Shown: positions 32,805 to 42,934, counted from the stretch's first letter. The stretch: DNA of 64,000 nt from Exiguobacterium acetylicum (GCF_022170825.1 NZ_CP081878.1:2072001-2136000), one strand, 5' to 3'. Notes: a model not told the origin generated them from the letters alone. Numbers and translations are program-made.

Positions 32805-33743
32805 TCAAGATTCTTTCATTTTTTCAGCAATTCGTAATTTTGCCGATCGGGCACGACGGTTGTCATCGAGCTCTTCGACGCCAGCCGTAATCGGCTTGCG
32901 TGTAACGAGTCGAAGTTCCGGCTCCATTTCGACGGGAATCATCGGTAAGCCCGGCGGAAGCTCGGGTAGTGATGATTTTTCTTTAATTGCCTGCTTACAC
33001 ATGCGATCTTCGAGTGAATGGAACGTGATGACACATAGACGTCCACCAACTCGTAATACATCAATTGCTTGGTGTACCGCACGGTCAAAGACGTTTAATT
33101 CGTCATTGACGGCAATCCGGATTGCTTGGAACGTCCGTTTCGCAGGGTGACCACCTTTGCGTCGTGCAGGTGCTGGAATCGCATCCTTGATCAATTCAAC
33201 GAGTTCGAATGTCGTCTCGATCGGTCGCTCTTCCCGCGCTTTTTCGATTTTACGCGCAATCTGTTTCGAGAACTTCTCTTCCCCGTATGTAAAGAAGATA
33301 CGTACGAGATCATTGTACGGCCACTCATTGACGACTTCGTAGGCAGAAAGTGGAGAAGATTGATCCATGCGCATGTCGAGACGTGCGTCGTGATTGTAAC
33401 TAAATCCCCGTTCCCCTTCGTCTAGTTGTGGTGAAGAGACACCGAGATCGAATAAGATGCCGTCCACTTTCTCGACGCCATGTGCTGCTAGTTGATCTTT
33501 TAAATAAGCAAAATTACTCTTTATTAAAGTAAAGCGACCTTCATACGCCGCGAGACGTTCTGCTGCATGAGCGAGTGCGACATCATCTTGATCAAATGCA
33601 TATAGATGACCAGTCGTCAATTGTTTGACGATCTCTTCGCTGTGTCCTGCTCCGCCCAATGTACAATCGACGTAAATACCGTCGGGTTTAATCGCGAGTC
33701 CTTCGATTGACTCCCATTTCAATACTGTTTCATGCTCAAACAT
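32805..33743 (-). CDS. rsmH: 16S rRNA m4C1402 methyltransferase
   Basis: RsmH methylates N4 of C1402 in 16S rRNA with SAM. The 312-residue protein has the SAM site [15 protein letters not shown] near residue 25, the [19 protein letters not shown] segment and a C-terminal FHSLEDR motif. The ATG at 33743 begins MFEHETV as in the family; a GTG four codons upstream is less likely. It is the first gene of the dcw cluster here, since mraZ is missing. Confidence 0.95.
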   Translation of the reverse strand: MFEHETVLKWESIEGLAIKPDGIYVDCTLGGAGHSEEIVKQLTTGHLYAFDQDDVALAHAAERLAAYEGRFTLIKSNFAYLKDQLAAHGVEKVDGILFDLGVSSPQLDEGERGFSYNHDARLDMRMDQSSPLSAYEVVNEWPYNDLVRIFFTYGEEKFSKQIARKIEKAREERPIETTFELVELIKDAIPAPARRKGGHPAKRTFQAIRIAVNDELNVFDRAVHQAIDVLRVGGRLCVITFHSLEDRMCKQAIKEKSSLPELPPGLPMIPVEMEPELRLVTRKPITAGVEELDDNRRARSAKLRIAEKMKES

Positions 33744-33876
33744 GTCCTGCCTCACCTTTCACTGTCCTTGAAGGACGTTACTCTTTTTCAATGTATCATA
33801 TTCTCTCGTGAAAACGTTACGAAAATGAGACAGTTTTCTTGATTTATTTAACTTTTGTGTAATTTTCGCTAAAAAA

Positions 33877-33906
33877 ACGAAAAAACCTGCTTGTTTCAGC
33901 AGGTTT
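33877..33906 (-). terminator. Terminator after bshC
   Basis: A 9-bp stem (33883-33891 with 33898-33906) with a 6-nt loop includes the bshC stop codon and is followed by a T-rich run on the minus strand. Confidence 0.88.
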
Positions 33907-35467
33907 AGAGGAAAATCTTCAGTTGGTCACTCGTATTCGCTTCATAGGCTTTCCTTAAGTCCCGAACAAAATCAGGACCGTGATGATTCAACCACGGTAA
34001 GACAGAATGAATCCGTTCTTGTGGCGCTCCATCCGGAAGCAGATGGTAAGCTGTCTCTTTATATTGCCGCGTCTGTCGGTCAAACTGACGTTGATCTTCT
34101 GCCAGCAGACTAGTGATCGATTGTTCGAGTTGCTTCTTAATCTTCTCACTCTTGCTCGAAGTCCGCAGTAGATCGTGCTCGAGCGAGAGGAACTCGGAGA
34201 CAAAACTATCTTTTAGCATCGTCGCCGTATGCAAACGCCCTGTCATCTTCTCTTCTGAATAGACCGGAATCGGAACGCCTGATTGAATGATTTTTTCAAT
34301 CGATACATCCAGTTTTGCGAGACGTTTTTCGTCGCTACGGCGCACAAGTAATCCACCCATGCGGGGAATCAATAGTGGCATCGTCCAATTCAGATGATGG
34401 AAGAGCGGTCGTAAGCGTGTCCAGTAGGCTAATTCTCCTGGACCACCGATATAAGCAAGCGTCGGGAACAAGTAATCCTGCATCAACGGACGCGTGACGA
34501 CACTATTTGAGAAACGCTCCGGACTAGCATACAACAACGCAATCAACTCAAGCTCTGTATAGTGCTTACCTTGTTTCGTCTCAAATCCGTCTACCGTTGG
34601 ATAAAGTAACTGACGACCATGATCATCAATGAAGAGATGTGCCGCTTCCTCGTTCAAGAATGTATCGGGTAATTCGGTCGTCTGTGCAATCCCATCCGTC
34701 AGAGCCTGTCTGAATTCTGCGTTGTCTTGAATCAATCGTTCAAAAAACGGAATTTCAAGTTCACGGACCGCTTGTGTATCAGCATCAAAGAAGACGACAT
34801 CAAAATCGATCAGTTCACCGATTAATTGTGAAAAGAACATCCCGTATGATGTACATTCCTCAACGAGCTGCTTCAGACGCAAGACTAATCGTTTTGTATG
34901 CACCGTCTCTGGCATTGCTCGGAACGTCTCTTCAATCATTTCAAGAAGTGCTAACTGATCAAAAGAGAGTCGACTGACTGAGCGGGCAATCGATTCTGCC
35001 GGTGCAATCGCAATCTTTCGTGTTTGAAAATCTGCTGTTGGAACATAAACATGGTTAATTTCATCAAAATCGTGATCTTCGGTCGCGAGCCAAAAAATCG
35101 GAACGACAGGACGTCCGAGCGTCGCCTCCGCCTGCTGCGCGACCTTGAGACAGGTCAATAATTTATAGATGGCATATAATGGTCCGCCAAAAATGCCGGT
35201 TTGTTGTCCTGTAACGACCGCTTGGGCTTCACCCGTACGAAGCTTTGCGACGCGTTCCCGCAACCGCTCCGTCATGTTCGGATTTTGACGTTCGAGTTCG
35301 TCCGTTAACGTCGCGAGATGCGGATAGTGACGTTCCTCGAGTAAACGACTTCTCGACTGTAAACCGCTCTCCCCCATGTGGTCGACATATGTTAAGAATT
35401 CTTCTCGTGAAGCACGATGCATCAACGAGTTATCATCATATAAGGCTTCAAATGGTTGTACCTTCAA
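33905..35467 (-). CDS. bshC: Putative cysteine ligase BshC (bacillithiol synthesis)
   Basis: BshC catalyses the last step of bacillithiol synthesis, joining cysteine to glucosaminyl-malate. The 520-residue protein has the family segment VVTGQQTGIFGGPLYAIYK in its Rossmann core (about 80-100) and an extended coiled-coil C-terminal region. A TTG start has AAGGG 7 nt upstream. In B. subtilis this gene lies two genes before rsmH with mraZ between; here mraZ is gone. Confidence 0.93.
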   Translation of the reverse strand: MKVQPFEALYDDNSLMHRASREEFLTYVDHMGESGLQSRSRLLEERHYPHLATLTDELERQNPNMTERLRERVAKLRTGEAQAVVTGQQTGIFGGPLYAIYKLLTCLKVAQQAEATLGRPVVPIFWLATEDHDFDEINHVYVPTADFQTRKIAIAPAESIARSVSRLSFDQLALLEMIEETFRAMPETVHTKRLVLRLKQLVEECTSYGMFFSQLIGELIDFDVVFFDADTQAVRELEIPFFERLIQDNAEFRQALTDGIAQTTELPDTFLNEEAAHLFIDDHGRQLLYPTVDGFETKQGKHYTELELIALLYASPERFSNSVVTRPLMQDYLFPTLAYIGGPGELAYWTRLRPLFHHLNWTMPLLIPRMGGLLVRRSDEKRLAKLDVSIEKIIQSGVPIPVYSEEKMTGRLHTATMLKDSFVSEFLSLEHDLLRTSSKSEKIKKQLEQSITSLLAEDQRQFDRQTRQYKETAYHLLPDGAPQERIHSVLPWLNHHGPDFVRDLRKAYEANTSDQLKIFL

Positions 35468-35496
35468 ACAAAATCCCTTCTTTCTTACCTAACTGG

Positions 35497-35853
35497 TCAG
35501 CTGATGAACAGTTGACGTATACCAAGCACGAATAATACGAAATGAACAGGTAATGCCAGCAAGATGATAATCCGCCAACTATGTCGAATCATTTGTCTCA
35601 AATCGACATCGAGTTGTCGAATCCGTTGCCAGAGCGCATTTAACGCAAAAACCATCAGCACGGCGATGACGATCCATCCCAGATAGTTCGTTCCGGTCAA
35701 GGCGATCAACGCGACATGAATCGCATAAAGAACGATGAACGTTCCAAAATCGAGTGCAAAGCGAACTGCCTTCCCATGCTTTCGAAACAGAAGTAGAAAG
35801 ATGAGATACAACGCAATCAGGCTGAATAAAGGAAAAATGATGAAGACCGTCAC
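35497..35853 (-). CDS. DUF3397-type membrane protein
   Basis: This 118-residue protein is almost entirely hydrophobic, with four likely membrane helices (about 1-22, 33-50, 55-75 and 93-116) separated by a short polar stretch. It resembles the DUF3397 family found next to panE and bshC in Bacillales. A GTG start overlaps the panE stop (GTGA), and a GGGAGGG site precedes it. The function is unknown. Confidence 0.75.
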   Translation of the reverse strand: MTVFIIFPLFSLIALYLIFLLLFRKHGKAVRFALDFGTFIVLYAIHVALIALTGTNYLGWIVIAVLMVFALNALWQRIRQLDVDLRQMIRHSWRIIILLALPVHFVLFVLGIRQLFIS

Positions 35854-36659
35854 TGCGGACCCTCCCTCTGTTTAATCTGTTCATAATAAAAAGATAAGCG
35901 TGGTGTCGCAGTCGTCGCTTGACGTAACGCATACCCGAGTATCGGTTCTACTTCTGTTTGTCGTCCGTTTTCAAAATCTCGTAACATGGAAGAACGATTT
36001 TTGCTCGTATTCTCCATGATCCGCTCAATTTCGGAATAAGTAATGTCATGGTGCGGGAAAATCGTCCGCATCTCGTCAAACAATTGACGGGCTTCTTGTC
36101 GATAAGGCATTTCAAGTAAGCATCCATTCTCGACGCCGTAATAGGCAGTCACTGGATTGATGACGACGTTAATGAACAGTTTCGTCAATAAGACAGCTTC
36201 CATATCTGATTCGAATTCAAAACGTAGTTGTTTTGACGATAAGTCCGAGATCGCTTGGTTGCCGTAACGGATGCGCCCTTTCCCAGTATGTTTGACTTCA
36301 AACGGCGCCGTGCGCATGGCACCATGCTCGACGACACCGAACAAGACATGCGGCAATCGCTCTTTCCACTGCAGATGGTCCATCCCGTTCTGCAGAAACA
36401 TGACGGGACACGTTAGCCGTTCTAATATTGGAATCACACTTTTTATATCATACGACTTTGTCGCAACAAACACCAAGTCTTCTGACTCGAGTCGATCAAT
36501 CTTCCGGACTCGTACGAGGCGACTCGCTTGTCCGTCTCGAATGACCGGTCTTTCTTCTTCTTGTTCTTGTCGTGTATAAAGCGTGACTGAATGTTCTTCC
36601 GATAAATAGGAGGCAAGCAATAAACCGATGGCTCCCGCGCCAATAATCCCAACGTTCAT
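35850..36659 (-). CDS. panE: 2-dehydropantoate 2-reductase
   Basis: It reduces ketopantoate to pantoate with NADPH in the pantothenate/CoA pathway. The 269-residue protein has an N-terminal Rossmann motif GAGAIG at 7-12 and the C-terminal helical domain of the family, with NVVINPVTAYYG around residue 165. It is shorter than many PanE proteins (about 300). It is the first gene of a panE-DUF3397-bshC unit. Paralogous ketopantoate reductases are common, so PanE is likely rather than proven. Confidence 0.85.
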   Translation of the reverse strand: MNVGIIGAGAIGLLLASYLSEEHSVTLYTRQEQEEERPVIRDGQASRLVRVRKIDRLESEDLVFVATKSYDIKSVIPILERLTCPVMFLQNGMDHLQWKERLPHVLFGVVEHGAMRTAPFEVKHTGKGRIRYGNQAISDLSSKQLRFEFESDMEAVLLTKLFINVVINPVTAYYGVENGCLLEMPYRQEARQLFDEMRTIFPHHDITYSEIERIMENTSKNRSSMLRDFENGRQTEVEPILGYALRQATTATPRLSFYYEQIKQREGPQ

Positions 36660-36679
36660 CTATTCATATCCCCTTTCAT

Positions 36680-36725
36680 GAAAAAAGCGACCTTAAAACC
36701 GATTTCTCGATTTGAAGGTCGCTTT
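36680..36725 (-). terminator. Terminator after rpmF
   Basis: An 11-bp stem (36684-36694 with 36715-36725) with a partly paired 20-nt loop is followed by six Ts (stem-proximal Us included) on the minus strand. Confidence 0.85.
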
Positions 36726-36742
36726 TATACCGATCAATCAGC

Positions 36743-36916
36743 TTACTTGCTGACGATTTCTTTACCTTTGTACGAGCCACATGCTTTACAAACACGGTGT
36801 GAAAGTTTCATTTCACCACAGTTTGGGCACTCGACCATACCTGGTACACGGAGTTTGAAATGAGTACGGCGAAGACGTTTGCGTGTTTTCGACGTTCTGC
36901 GGAATGGTACTGCCAT
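36743..36916 (-). CDS. rpmF: Ribosomal protein bL32
   Basis: This 57-residue basic protein begins [19 protein letters not shown], the bL32 hallmark. It carries a four-cysteine zinc ribbon (Cys30, Cys33, Cys43, Cys46), so it is the zinc-containing paralogue type. AAGGAGG lies 9 nt before the ATG. It follows yceD by 46 nt, the usual yceD-rpmF pair, and a terminator follows. Confidence 0.97.
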
Positions 36917-36962
36917 CGTTGTCCACCTCCTTGAAAAAATACACTCGCCTTTACTTCAGAAA

Positions 36963-37487
36963 TCAGGAATCCTGATCTTTTTTAAAGAACTGAGCGAGAC
37001 CCGCGAGTCGCGGATCGATTTTTGGTTCGGTTTCCTCTGGATCTTCTTCAGAAAGAATCGTCCAGCCTTCCCCCTCAACCAACTGATTCTCTTCATCATC
37101 CCCATGCACTTGCACTGGCACATGAAGTAAAATCAATTCTTGCACGAGCGGTCGAAGATCGACCGTATTCCCGATCGGTACGTTGATGTCATCTGCTTCA
37201 TTCGAAACAGCATCGACTTCGAGCAGGAATGGCTCGATGGATTCAATCTCGAATGGATAAGCGACGTCACTCAGCGTCCGGGCATCCGGAAGCGTCATTT
37301 CGCCGGTAATCCGAAGATTGAATATTAATTGATTCGATGTAAACGATGCATTTGCACGAACGTGCACAGGTTGCACCGCCCGGATATCCGGATGGAGGGC
37401 GACTAGCTCATTGAGCTCGATCGTCTCGTTAACCTGAAGTTGACCCAGATTGCGCAATTTATTCAATTGCATCAGGGACCATTTCAT
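36963..37487 (-). CDS. yceD: DUF177 / YceD-family protein
   Basis: This 174-residue acidic protein matches the YceD family that precedes rpmF in most bacteria and is linked to 23S rRNA accumulation. It opens MKWSLMQLNKL and ends with the family DPRLAGLAQFF segment. The ATG at 37487 has AGGTG upstream; an upstream ATG in frame has none. It diverges from tmcAL, with 156 nt between the starts. Confidence 0.9.
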   Translation of the reverse strand: MKWSLMQLNKLRNLGQLQVNETIELNELVALHPDIRAVQPVHVRANASFTSNQLIFNLRITGEMTLPDARTLSDVAYPFEIESIEPFLLEVDAVSNEADDINVPIGNTVDLRPLVQELILLHVPVQVHGDDEENQLVEGEGWTILSEEDPEETEPKIDPRLAGLAQFFKKDQDS

Positions 37488-37643
37488 CCGAATCACCTCA
37501 ATTGCAACAATATGAATTATAGAGAGGACATCTTGTTTTGTCAATGTTTTTTCTTTACACTGAAATCGCTAGAGAACGAACACTTTTGGACGTCTTTATC
37601 CATATTACCGCACTTAATTCGGTTTGCAAAGGAGAAAGTTTTC

Positions 37644-38795
37644 ATGAGGATGACAGCTATCATTTCAGAGTACAATCCGTTTCACAATGGACACTATTAT
37701 CAAGCGACTACAGCACGACGGGAAACGGGTGCCGATGTCATCGTCGCTATCATGAGCGGGACGTTCATGCAGCGAGGGGAACCCGCATTTACGGATAAAT
37801 GGACACGCGCTCAAGCAGCGGTTGCAAGCGGTGCTGTTGATCTTGTCCTCGAACTTCCCTTTTATTTCGCCGTCCAGCGTGCAGATCGTTTTGCGCGTGG
37901 TGGTGTGACGATTGCCGAGACGATCGGTTGTCAGTCACTTTCGTTTGGAAGTGAGTGCGGAGAGATTGAACCGTTTCTACATGCCGCATCAGAGCAGATC
38001 GAAGAGACACCTGCCTACAAACAAGCATTACGCGACGGATTAGCAGCAGGTCTCTCTTCTGCCCACGCTGCCAGCCAAGCCTTCAAGAGCGCCTCACAGA
38101 CGCTTGATTTGACGCAGCCGAACAATACCCTCGGTTATTATTATGCTCGCGCTGCAAAAACACTTTCGCTTCACACGACGCAGCGAATCGGAAGTGGCTA
38201 TCATGATCTATCAACTGGAGATATCATGAGCGCCACCGCGATACGCGCTCATTACCAGACCCATGGTCAGTTGCTCGCGCTTCCCGTACAGACGGAGGAT
38301 GTCTTGACAAACGCTTCTTTTGCTAACTTCTCGCACTATTACCCATCGATTCGCCAACGTCTATTAACGACACCCCTTTCAGAGTTGATACGGATTGCCG
38401 GAATCGATGCTTCGTTAGCACCACGACTCGTGGAAGGGGCGAAACAAGCAGTAACGTTCGATACCTTTTTGAATTACGTCAAAACACGCCGCTATACGCG
38501 AACTAGCCTGCAGCGTGCCCTGATCTATCTGTTGACGACAACGACAGCAGAGGAGGTCGCACGGATCGATTACGACCATGTTGATTTCGTTCGCCCCCTC
38601 GCCTTTTCAGAACAAGGACGACAGGCACTTAGAATCATTAAAACGCGGACTCCCGTATTCAGTACGTTCACGAATCACCCTTGGCTAACGAAAGAAAGCC
38701 AAGTGACAGCTGCATACGCACTGCCCTTGGCTCGCTACGACGCGTTGCTCGAACACCGTCACTTTCCTTATTTCGCTGGAAGTTCTTCTAAATAA
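37644..38795 (+). CDS. tmcAL: tRNA(Met) cytidine acetate ligase
   Basis: TmcAL (YlbM) uses ATP and acetate to acetylate C34 of elongator tRNA-Met. The 383-residue nucleotidyltransferase-fold protein has the ATP-binding NPFHNGH motif at 11-17. A long upstream frame is open, but GGAG lies 9 nt before the ATG at 37644 and the family begins there. It is one of the few plus-strand genes. Its last 28 nt overlap the 3' end of sepM on the other strand. Confidence 0.93.
   Translation: MRMTAIISEYNPFHNGHYYQATTARRETGADVIVAIMSGTFMQRGEPAFTDKWTRAQAAVASGAVDLVLELPFYFAVQRADRFARGGVTIAETIGCQSLSFGSECGEIEPFLHAASEQIEETPAYKQALRDGLAAGLSSAHAASQAFKSASQTLDLTQPNNTLGYYYARAAKTLSLHTTQRIGSGYHDLSTGDIMSATAIRAHYQTHGQLLALPVQTEDVLTNASFANFSHYYPSIRQRLLTTPLSELIRIAGIDASLAPRLVEGAKQAVTFDTFLNYVKTRRYTRTSLQRALIYLLTTTTAEEVARIDYDHVDFVRPLAFSEQGRQALRIIKTRTPVFSTFTNHPWLTKESQVTAAYALPLARYDALLEHRHFPYFAGSSSK
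38680..38732 (-). terminator. Candidate sepM terminator inside tmcAL, with competing repeats
   Basis: On the minus strand AGCCAAG (38726-38732) pairs with CTTGGCT (38697-38703), extended by an inner GGCAG/CTGTC stem, and TTTCTTT follows. A further AGCCAAG at 38680-38686 can pair with the same CTTGGCT instead. It lies 35-90 nt past the sepM stop, within tmcAL coding sequence. Confidence 0.45.
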
Positions 38796-39765
38796 TCAAT
38801 CGCATCTTCAACTGTCTTAATCGGAACGAGCTTCATGTTCGTTCCGAGTTTTTTGATCGATGGTTTTGCTTCTTCGTAGTTCTCCCCTGCTGGTACGAAC
38901 ATGATTTCTGCTTCTGCCTCGTCAGCAGCGACAACCTTTTGCCACGCCCCACCAATCGGTCCGACCTTTCCACCTTCTTCAATCGTTCCCGTACCGGCGA
39001 TTTTATGCCCTTTTGCCAAGTCCCCTGGAGTCAATTGATCGTAGATTTCAAGCGTGAACATCATCCCAGCAGAAGGTCCTCCGACGTCTTCGACGCGAAA
39101 TTCGATCTCAGGATCCGTCGTCACGTTTGAGATTGGTAACGGTTCGTAAATACCAAGTCCGACTCGTTTGACCTCTTTTGATAACTGGTCCACTCGAATC
39201 GTCGTCTTCTTGACTTCCGATTTACGCGTGAACTGAATCGCAACTGGCGTTTTCGCTTTTTTTGCTTGAATTGTTTTCATGAATTCCTCAAACGATGCTA
39301 CCTTTTTCCCGTCAACGTCGGTAATACGGTCTCCTGCCTTTAGTTTCCCTTCAGCTGGACCACCCGGAATGACACCGGATACGTAAACCCCTTTGAAATC
39401 AACATCGACCTTTTGATCTGCTAATTCATATGCTTCAATCGTCGCGTTATGTTGTGCTTCTTCCATGTACAGCTTCTGACGCGTTTCATACTGTGCGTCT
39501 GACTCGCCGTCATAGAGATAATCACTTACACTCGATGTTTCTGAAAACGACAGGAATAGGCTTTCCATAAGGAAATAGGGTGTAGCCCGACGTTGCGCGA
39601 TCGTCAGCATCATTAAGTCTCCTGGTTCCTTATCGCCTCCAGACACATCAATCAAGTCTTCCGTCGACGTTGCATCACCTGGATACGAGATGAAATAAGG
39701 AAGTGGTACGAAAAATACGATCAAGGCAGCGATGATCGCTGCTAAGGCGGGTTTCCAAGCTTTCA

Positions 39766-39766
<1 letters not shown>
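38768..39766 (-). CDS. sepM: Lon-like PDZ protease SepM (YlbL)
   Basis: This 332-residue membrane-anchored protease has an N-terminal helix (about 5-28), an extracellular PDZ domain (about 125-195) and a Lon-type Ser-Lys dyad, Ser232 in GGPSAGM and Lys277. Relatives process secreted peptides such as competence pheromone in streptococci. AGGAG is 7 nt before the ATG at 39766; a GTG one codon earlier overlaps coaD. It follows coaD directly, and B. subtilis ylbJ and ylbK are absent. Confidence 0.9.
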
Positions 39767-40826
<1,060 letters not shown>

Positions 40827-40842
40827 TTCCTTCATTCCTTTC

Positions 40843-40874
40843 AAAAAAGAAGCGACGAGGATGTCCTCATCGCT
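40843..40874 (-). terminator. Terminator between ylbG and rsmD
   Basis: A 10-bp stem (40851-40860 with 40865-40874, one G-U) with a 4-nt loop is followed by CTTTTTT on the minus strand, just before rsmD. Confidence 0.88.
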
Positions 40875-40881
40875 CCATGGA

Positions 40882-41139
40882 TTATGCTTCTTCTGGCATT
40901 TTGCCTTTTTTGTTCGCGAACGTCTCCGTGATGAACGGTCGTTCTGAACGTTTAATCGATTCGACGAACGGGAGAGTCGAAATGACTTCCATCACCTGTT
41001 CATGCTGATCTAAATCGACATACAGATGAACGTATCGTTCACGTTTAGACGTAAAGTAGACGTTCCCGTAACGGCGTAATTGACGGGATGCTTTCATCGC
41101 ATTGACATAGACGATGAGTCCCACTCGTTCCTTGATCAC
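40882..41139 (-). CDS. ylbG: DUF2129 protein YlbG
   Basis: This 85-residue protein matches the YlbG/UPF0298 family (opening RVGLIVYVNAMKASRQLRRYG), usually next to ylbF and rsmD. A GTG start with GGGGG 9 nt upstream is used. The function is unknown. It follows ylbF by 24 nt and ends at a terminator. Confidence 0.9.
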   Translation of the reverse strand: MIKERVGLIVYVNAMKASRQLRRYGNVYFTSKRERYVHLYVDLDQHEQVMEVISTLPFVESIKRSERPFITETFANKKGKMPEEA

Positions 41140-41163
41140 GCCAGCCTACCCCCTTCATCTTCG

Positions 41164-41604
41164 TTATCCGCTACAGCTACAGCTGCCACCGGTCGAACAA
41201 CCTCCGGCACACCCTTGGTCAAAGAACGGATTTCCCGTTGGTACTTTGATTTGCGGTGATACTTCTCCAGCAAGTTTCAGACTAATTTGTCCAAGTAACG
41301 TCTCGAGTTGTTTTTCCGCTTTTTTGAACTGTGCGACTTCCTCTTGTAAATCCAGTCGCCGTTTGACTTCATGAACCTTTTTCGTGATCGTCTGATAGTC
41401 AGGATGATAACGTCCAAATCGTTGTACGAGTTCATAGTCCTCCTTGACTTGATGGAAGTCACGGATGACGGACTGTGCCTCTGCTGACTCTTGCTGTGCT
41501 TGTTTCGCACATCTATATGCTTGCCCCGTTTCACTTTGAGCGAGAGATCGAATGAGGTCTTCCGCTGCGTTGATGAGGTCAATCGTCTTATCGGTATATA
41601 TCAC
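41164..41604 (-). CDS. ylbF: YlbF/RicF regulator with Cys-rich tail
   Basis: YlbF forms the Ric complex with YmcA and YaaT, which aids RNase Y processing of mRNA and, in Bacillus, competence and biofilm. The 146-residue helical protein has coiled-coil segments and a C-terminal tail with Cys132, Cys136, Cys142 and Cys144 in a glycine-rich stretch. Known Ric complexes bind iron-sulfur clusters, and this tail could supply ligands. A GTG start with GGAGG 9 nt upstream is preferred over the upstream ATG. Confidence 0.87.
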   Translation of the reverse strand: MIYTDKTIDLINAAEDLIRSLAQSETGQAYRCAKQAQQESAEAQSVIRDFHQVKEDYELVQRFGRYHPDYQTITKKVHEVKRRLDLQEEVAQFKKAEKQLETLLGQISLKLAGEVSPQIKVPTGNPFFDQGCAGGCSTGGSCSCSG

Positions 41605-41673
41605 AACGAATCTCCTCCTTAACTTTACCATCTTATCATAACATTTCTCTCCCTCCTAGCCTGTTGAATTGTG

Positions 41674-41679
41674 TATAAT
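41674..41679 (+). promoter_or_regulatory. -10 element before the ATP-grasp gene
   Basis: A perfect TATAAT lies 27 nt before the start. No good -35 box is seen at 16-18 bp. Confidence 0.4.
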
Positions 41680-41705
41680 TTGTTCAGAAGGAAGGAATGA
41701 ACTCT

Positions 41706-42473
41706 ATGCAACTGCTCTCTTTTAATATGTTCCGGACGATTGGAATCAAGACGGAACATGCCAAATCAGATTATCACTTTGATTCCTTAAAAAAAATCGA
41801 ACAAGCGGATGTCGTCTTGTTCCCGGAATATTGGCAAATCCACTCAATCATCTATGGTATGAAAAAGCCGATTTTTCCATCTGCTGCTACGTTCCATTTA
41901 GGACATGATAAAATTGAAATGACGCGGATTTTTCAAACCGTCATTCCAGATAACATCCCCCGAACAGGCATCTACGGCAAAAATGAATTCACCGTCGAAC
42001 GTGTCTTACGTGAATTTTCGTTTCCGTTCGTCGCAAAGACGGTTCGGAGTTCGATGGGACAAGGTGTCCACCTCATCAAAAATGAAGCGGACTGGAAAAA
42101 ATACACGGATACGCACGAGACATTTTATATTCAGGAGTATATCCCGAACGAGAAAGATTTGCGTATCGTCGTCGTTGGCGATCAAGTCCTCGCTGCGTAC
42201 TGGCGCGTCGGTGGTGCCCAGTTCTTAAATAATGTCGCTCAAGGTGGTGTCCTTGACTTTGATGATGTGCCACAAGATGCGATTGATTTCGTGCTCGCGC
42301 TAGCGAAACAGCTCGATATCGATCACGCTGGTTTCGATCTCATCATCCGTGACGGGCAATGGTACGTTCTTGAGTTCAACGTCTTCTTCGGTGGCGAAGG
42401 ACTCAATCACCTCGGCATTCATGCACCAGATACGATTCTTGAATACGTCGAACGAAAATATGGAAGTTCATGA
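41706..42473 (+). CDS. RimK-like ATP-grasp family protein, substrate unknown
   Basis: This 255-residue protein has an N-terminal domain and an ATP-grasp core: a lysine strand PFVAKTVRSSMGQGVHLI (about residues 107-124), the hinge QEYIPNEKDLRIVVVG, an asparagine-rich loop NNVAQGG, and a metal-binding DLIIRDGQWYVLEFNV segment. These fit RimK/glutathione-synthase-like carboxylate-amine ligases. AAGGA lies 9 nt before the ATG at 41706; an ATG three codons earlier overlaps the site. It diverges from ylbF and stands alone, so context gives no substrate. No such gene is present at this place in B. subtilis as I recall it. Confidence 0.75.
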   Translation: MQLLSFNMFRTIGIKTEHAKSDYHFDSLKKIEQADVVLFPEYWQIHSIIYGMKKPIFPSAATFHLGHDKIEMTRIFQTVIPDNIPRTGIYGKNEFTVERVLREFSFPFVAKTVRSSMGQGVHLIKNEADWKKYTDTHETFYIQEYIPNEKDLRIVVVGDQVLAAYWRVGGAQFLNNVAQGGVLDFDDVPQDAIDFVLALAKQLDIDHAGFDLIIRDGQWYVLEFNVFFGGEGLNHLGIHAPDTILEYVERKYGSS

Positions 42474-42524
42474 ATTCTTCAAAATGACTTCACATCTTTT
42501 GCGTCACCATTTCATTCATTATGG

Positions 42525-42530
42525 TATGAT
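42525..42530 (+). promoter_or_regulatory. Extended -10 promoter of the YugN-like gene
   Basis: TATGAT preceded by TGG makes an extended -10 (TGnTATGAT) 53 nt before the start. The -35 region is weak. Confidence 0.5.
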
Positions 42531-42583
42531 AGTTTGGAAAGACTAGTATCTACTAGCAAACTGGGGTATAGGGGGATTCAAAC

Positions 42584-42934
42584 ATGAAGTTTGAACAATA
42601 TGGTATCGAAGGCAAGGAACTGAAGTTCGGTCTTCTCGAAACAATCATGGACCATCACCGTTTCGTTCGTGAAGGACAGTGGGATTACGAACGTGCGATG
42701 TATGACATGAAGTACGAAAAACAATCAACGGGTGAAGTATTCTACCTACGTGTTCCAGTCTATGCGATTCAGGGTGAGATTGAAGATCGTCATGCTGTCG
42801 TTCGAATGATGACACCACTTCTCGGTAAACACTACTATCCACACGGTGTCGAGTATGATGAAACGTTCCCTCCGGAAATCGTTAAGGATTGCGAACGTCG
42901 TTTAGCAGCATTGCTCGAAACACTCGAAAAATAA
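42584..42934 (+). CDS. YugN-like family protein
   Basis: This 116-residue soluble, acidic protein resembles the YugN family of Bacillales; the recognisable stretches are GLLETIMDHH near residue 17 and the HYYPHGVEYDE segment near 83. AGGGGG lies 8 nt before the ATG. It is a single-gene unit with its own promoter and terminator. The function is unknown. Confidence 0.75.
   Translation: MKFEQYGIEGKELKFGLLETIMDHHRFVREGQWDYERAMYDMKYEKQSTGEVFYLRVPVYAIQGEIEDRHAVVRMMTPLLGKHYYPHGVEYDETFPPEIVKDCERRLAALLETLEK

Noticed and set aside
36271-36579. Plus-strand open frame opposite panE
   Set aside because: It is the antisense shadow of panE with Ser/Arg-rich composition and no ribosome site.
37440-37643. 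68-codon N-terminal extension of tmcAL
   Set aside because: It overlaps yceD and its upstream region, lacks a ribosome site, and the family begins at MRMTAIISEYNPFHNGH.
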